From the IMG/VR virus record IMGVR_UViG_3300031521_000251, positions 1 to 31,410 of that record: a stretch of 31,410 nucleotides of DNA; one strand, given 5' to 3'. The notes beneath the pieces were generated by a model. It ran no database searches, was not told where the DNA came from, and worked only from the letters and a program-made list of their open reading frames with translations. This document shows positions 30,857 to 31,410 of the stretch, piece by piece (positions within the stretch are counted from its first letter, which is position 1; each line of letters opens with the position of its first letter). This DNA comes from a virus. The translations under genes were made by a program, and so were the position numbers.

Positions 30857-31236
30857 AGCTGTTGCAGCACAGAAAGAGTATTTAATATCGTATCTCTGGT
30901 GGCGTGGTTGGAAATTTCAATGCTGTAATCATTGATTTTTAAGATCACAGCTGGAGAAGTCCTGACATCAGCATCCCCATTCCAACAGGGTTTTGGTAAT
31001 TCATCTATAATTGGAAGAGGAACTACCTGCTGGCTTTCCCTGACAATACGATGCTTGGCTGCTGGTATCTCACAGGCCTTTTGGCGGAGCCTTGTTATCT
31101 TCGTATAAAATGTGCTGATTGGAATACCATGCTGTTCACACCAGTCTTTGTCCCCAAGACCACTTGTGCGGCATTCCTGTATCAGATTTATCCATTCCTG
31201 ATCCGTTCGTCTGGCATTTCTTTGGTTATCATTCAT
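30850..31236 (-). CDS. tnpA: IS66 accessory protein TnpA
   Basis: A 128-aa protein with an N-terminal helix-turn-helix (EWINLIQECRTSGLGDKDWC then HGIPISTFYTKITRLRQK), the hallmark of IS66 TnpA, and a strand-rich C-terminus (AVILKINDYSIEISNHA). It probably binds the element's ends. AAGGAAGG lies upstream of ATG 31236. It appears intact. Confidence 0.9.
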   Translation of the reverse strand: MNDNQRNARRTDQEWINLIQECRTSGLGDKDWCEQHGIPISTFYTKITRLRQKACEIPAAKHRIVRESQQVVPLPIIDELPKPCWNGDADVRTSPAVILKINDYSIEISNHATRDTILNTLSVLQQLC

Positions 31237-31331
31237 TGGCGATGATTTCCTTCCTTTAATGGAGATGTCAAGTACTTGATTCGAAGAATTGTAGTGAACG
31301 AATACAAAGTAGTCAATCGAGAACCGATTTG

Positions 31332-31359
31332 AATAGAGACCCTCCTGGTTGTCTCTATT
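31332..31359. other. 9-bp hairpin near IS right end
   Basis: AATAGAGAC (31332-31340) pairs perfectly with GTCTCTATT (31351-31359) around a 10-nt loop, lying between the right end and tnpA. Such a hairpin can hide the tnpA ribosome binding site in transcripts entering from outside, a known way of limiting transposition in several IS families; here inferred. Confidence 0.45.
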
Positions 31360-31410
31360 ATTTCATAGCTGGAGGAATTTGTGGAACGGCAGGTTATTCA
31401 TCGCTTACGT

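Larger units (their letters stand above)
29952..31408 (-). mobile_element. IS66-family element lacking most of tnpC
   Basis: Ends at 29952 and 31408 are perfect inverted repeats of at least 22 bp starting GTAAGCGATGAATAACC. IS66 elements are known to start with GTAA and to make 8-bp target repeats; GTGATAAC flanks the left end and GT begins the right flank. It carries tnpA and tnpB, but tnpC, usually about 500 codons and encoding the transposase, is reduced to a 51-codon remnant. At about 1.46 kb it is much shorter than a full element (about 2.5 kb), so it can only move with help. GC content is higher than the phage, a sign of separate origin. Confidence 0.88.

Noticed and set aside
1-31410. 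CRISPR array, retron or diversity-generating retroelement
   Set aside because: No regularly spaced long direct repeats, no reverse transcriptase frame, and no template/variable repeat pair were seen.

Overview
The window reads as one large piece of a temperate, tailed siphovirus-type phage (prophage or free phage contig) of an anaerobic gut Firmicute, most likely a Clostridia/Lachnospiraceae host. The reasons are low GC content, strong AAGGAGG-type ribosome binding sites, an HK97-type head gene order, a Lachnospiraceae-style amidase with W/Y/G-rich cell-wall repeats, and an IS66 relative of the Clostridia type. Nearly all genes read rightward. Only the insertion sequence at the right edge reads leftward.

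Layout. Positions 1-1696 hold no convincing gene: 15-bp tandem repeats (24-98), a G-poor tract, a cluster of ATCTG/CAGAT sites, a clear sigma70-type promoter overlapped by a 15-bp direct repeat, and a roughly 365-nt structured leader. From 1697 to 8201 come early genes: two related replication-initiator-like proteins (the second fused to a GIY-YIG nuclease), small unknowns, a ParB-like protein, a 922-aa RNA polymerase of the QDE-1/YonO double-psi-barrel type, and a zinc-ribbon protein. From 8202 to 16300 come a tRNA-Gln(UUG), a 62-aa ORF, a PIN-PhoH ATPase, a DUF5659-like protein, two free-standing homing endonucleases (GIY-YIG/NUMOD1 and HNH), a metallophosphoesterase, HU, a tyrosine integrase, and a structured untranslated stretch that may be an unrecognised RNA. 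From 16355 to 17542 lies lysis (amidase, holin). From 17649 to 29850 lies packaging and morphogenesis: probable TerS, TerL, portal, protease-scaffold, decoration, major capsid, connectors, tail tube and two small ORFs. An IS66-family element that has lost most of tnpC (29952-31408) then sits just after the ribosome binding site of the next late gene.

The most unusual feature is translational. At least six, probably seven, early/middle genes have an excellent Shine-Dalgarno sequence 6-9 nt upstream of an AUU, AUA or AUC codon and no AUG/GUG/UUG at the right place. In two of these (the 62-aa ORF and PIN-PhoH) no canonical start codon can account for the protein. The late structural genes use ordinary AUG, GUG or UUG. 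With the phage's own RNA polymerase, this suggests that early and middle expression may be controlled separately from late expression, but how it works is inference.
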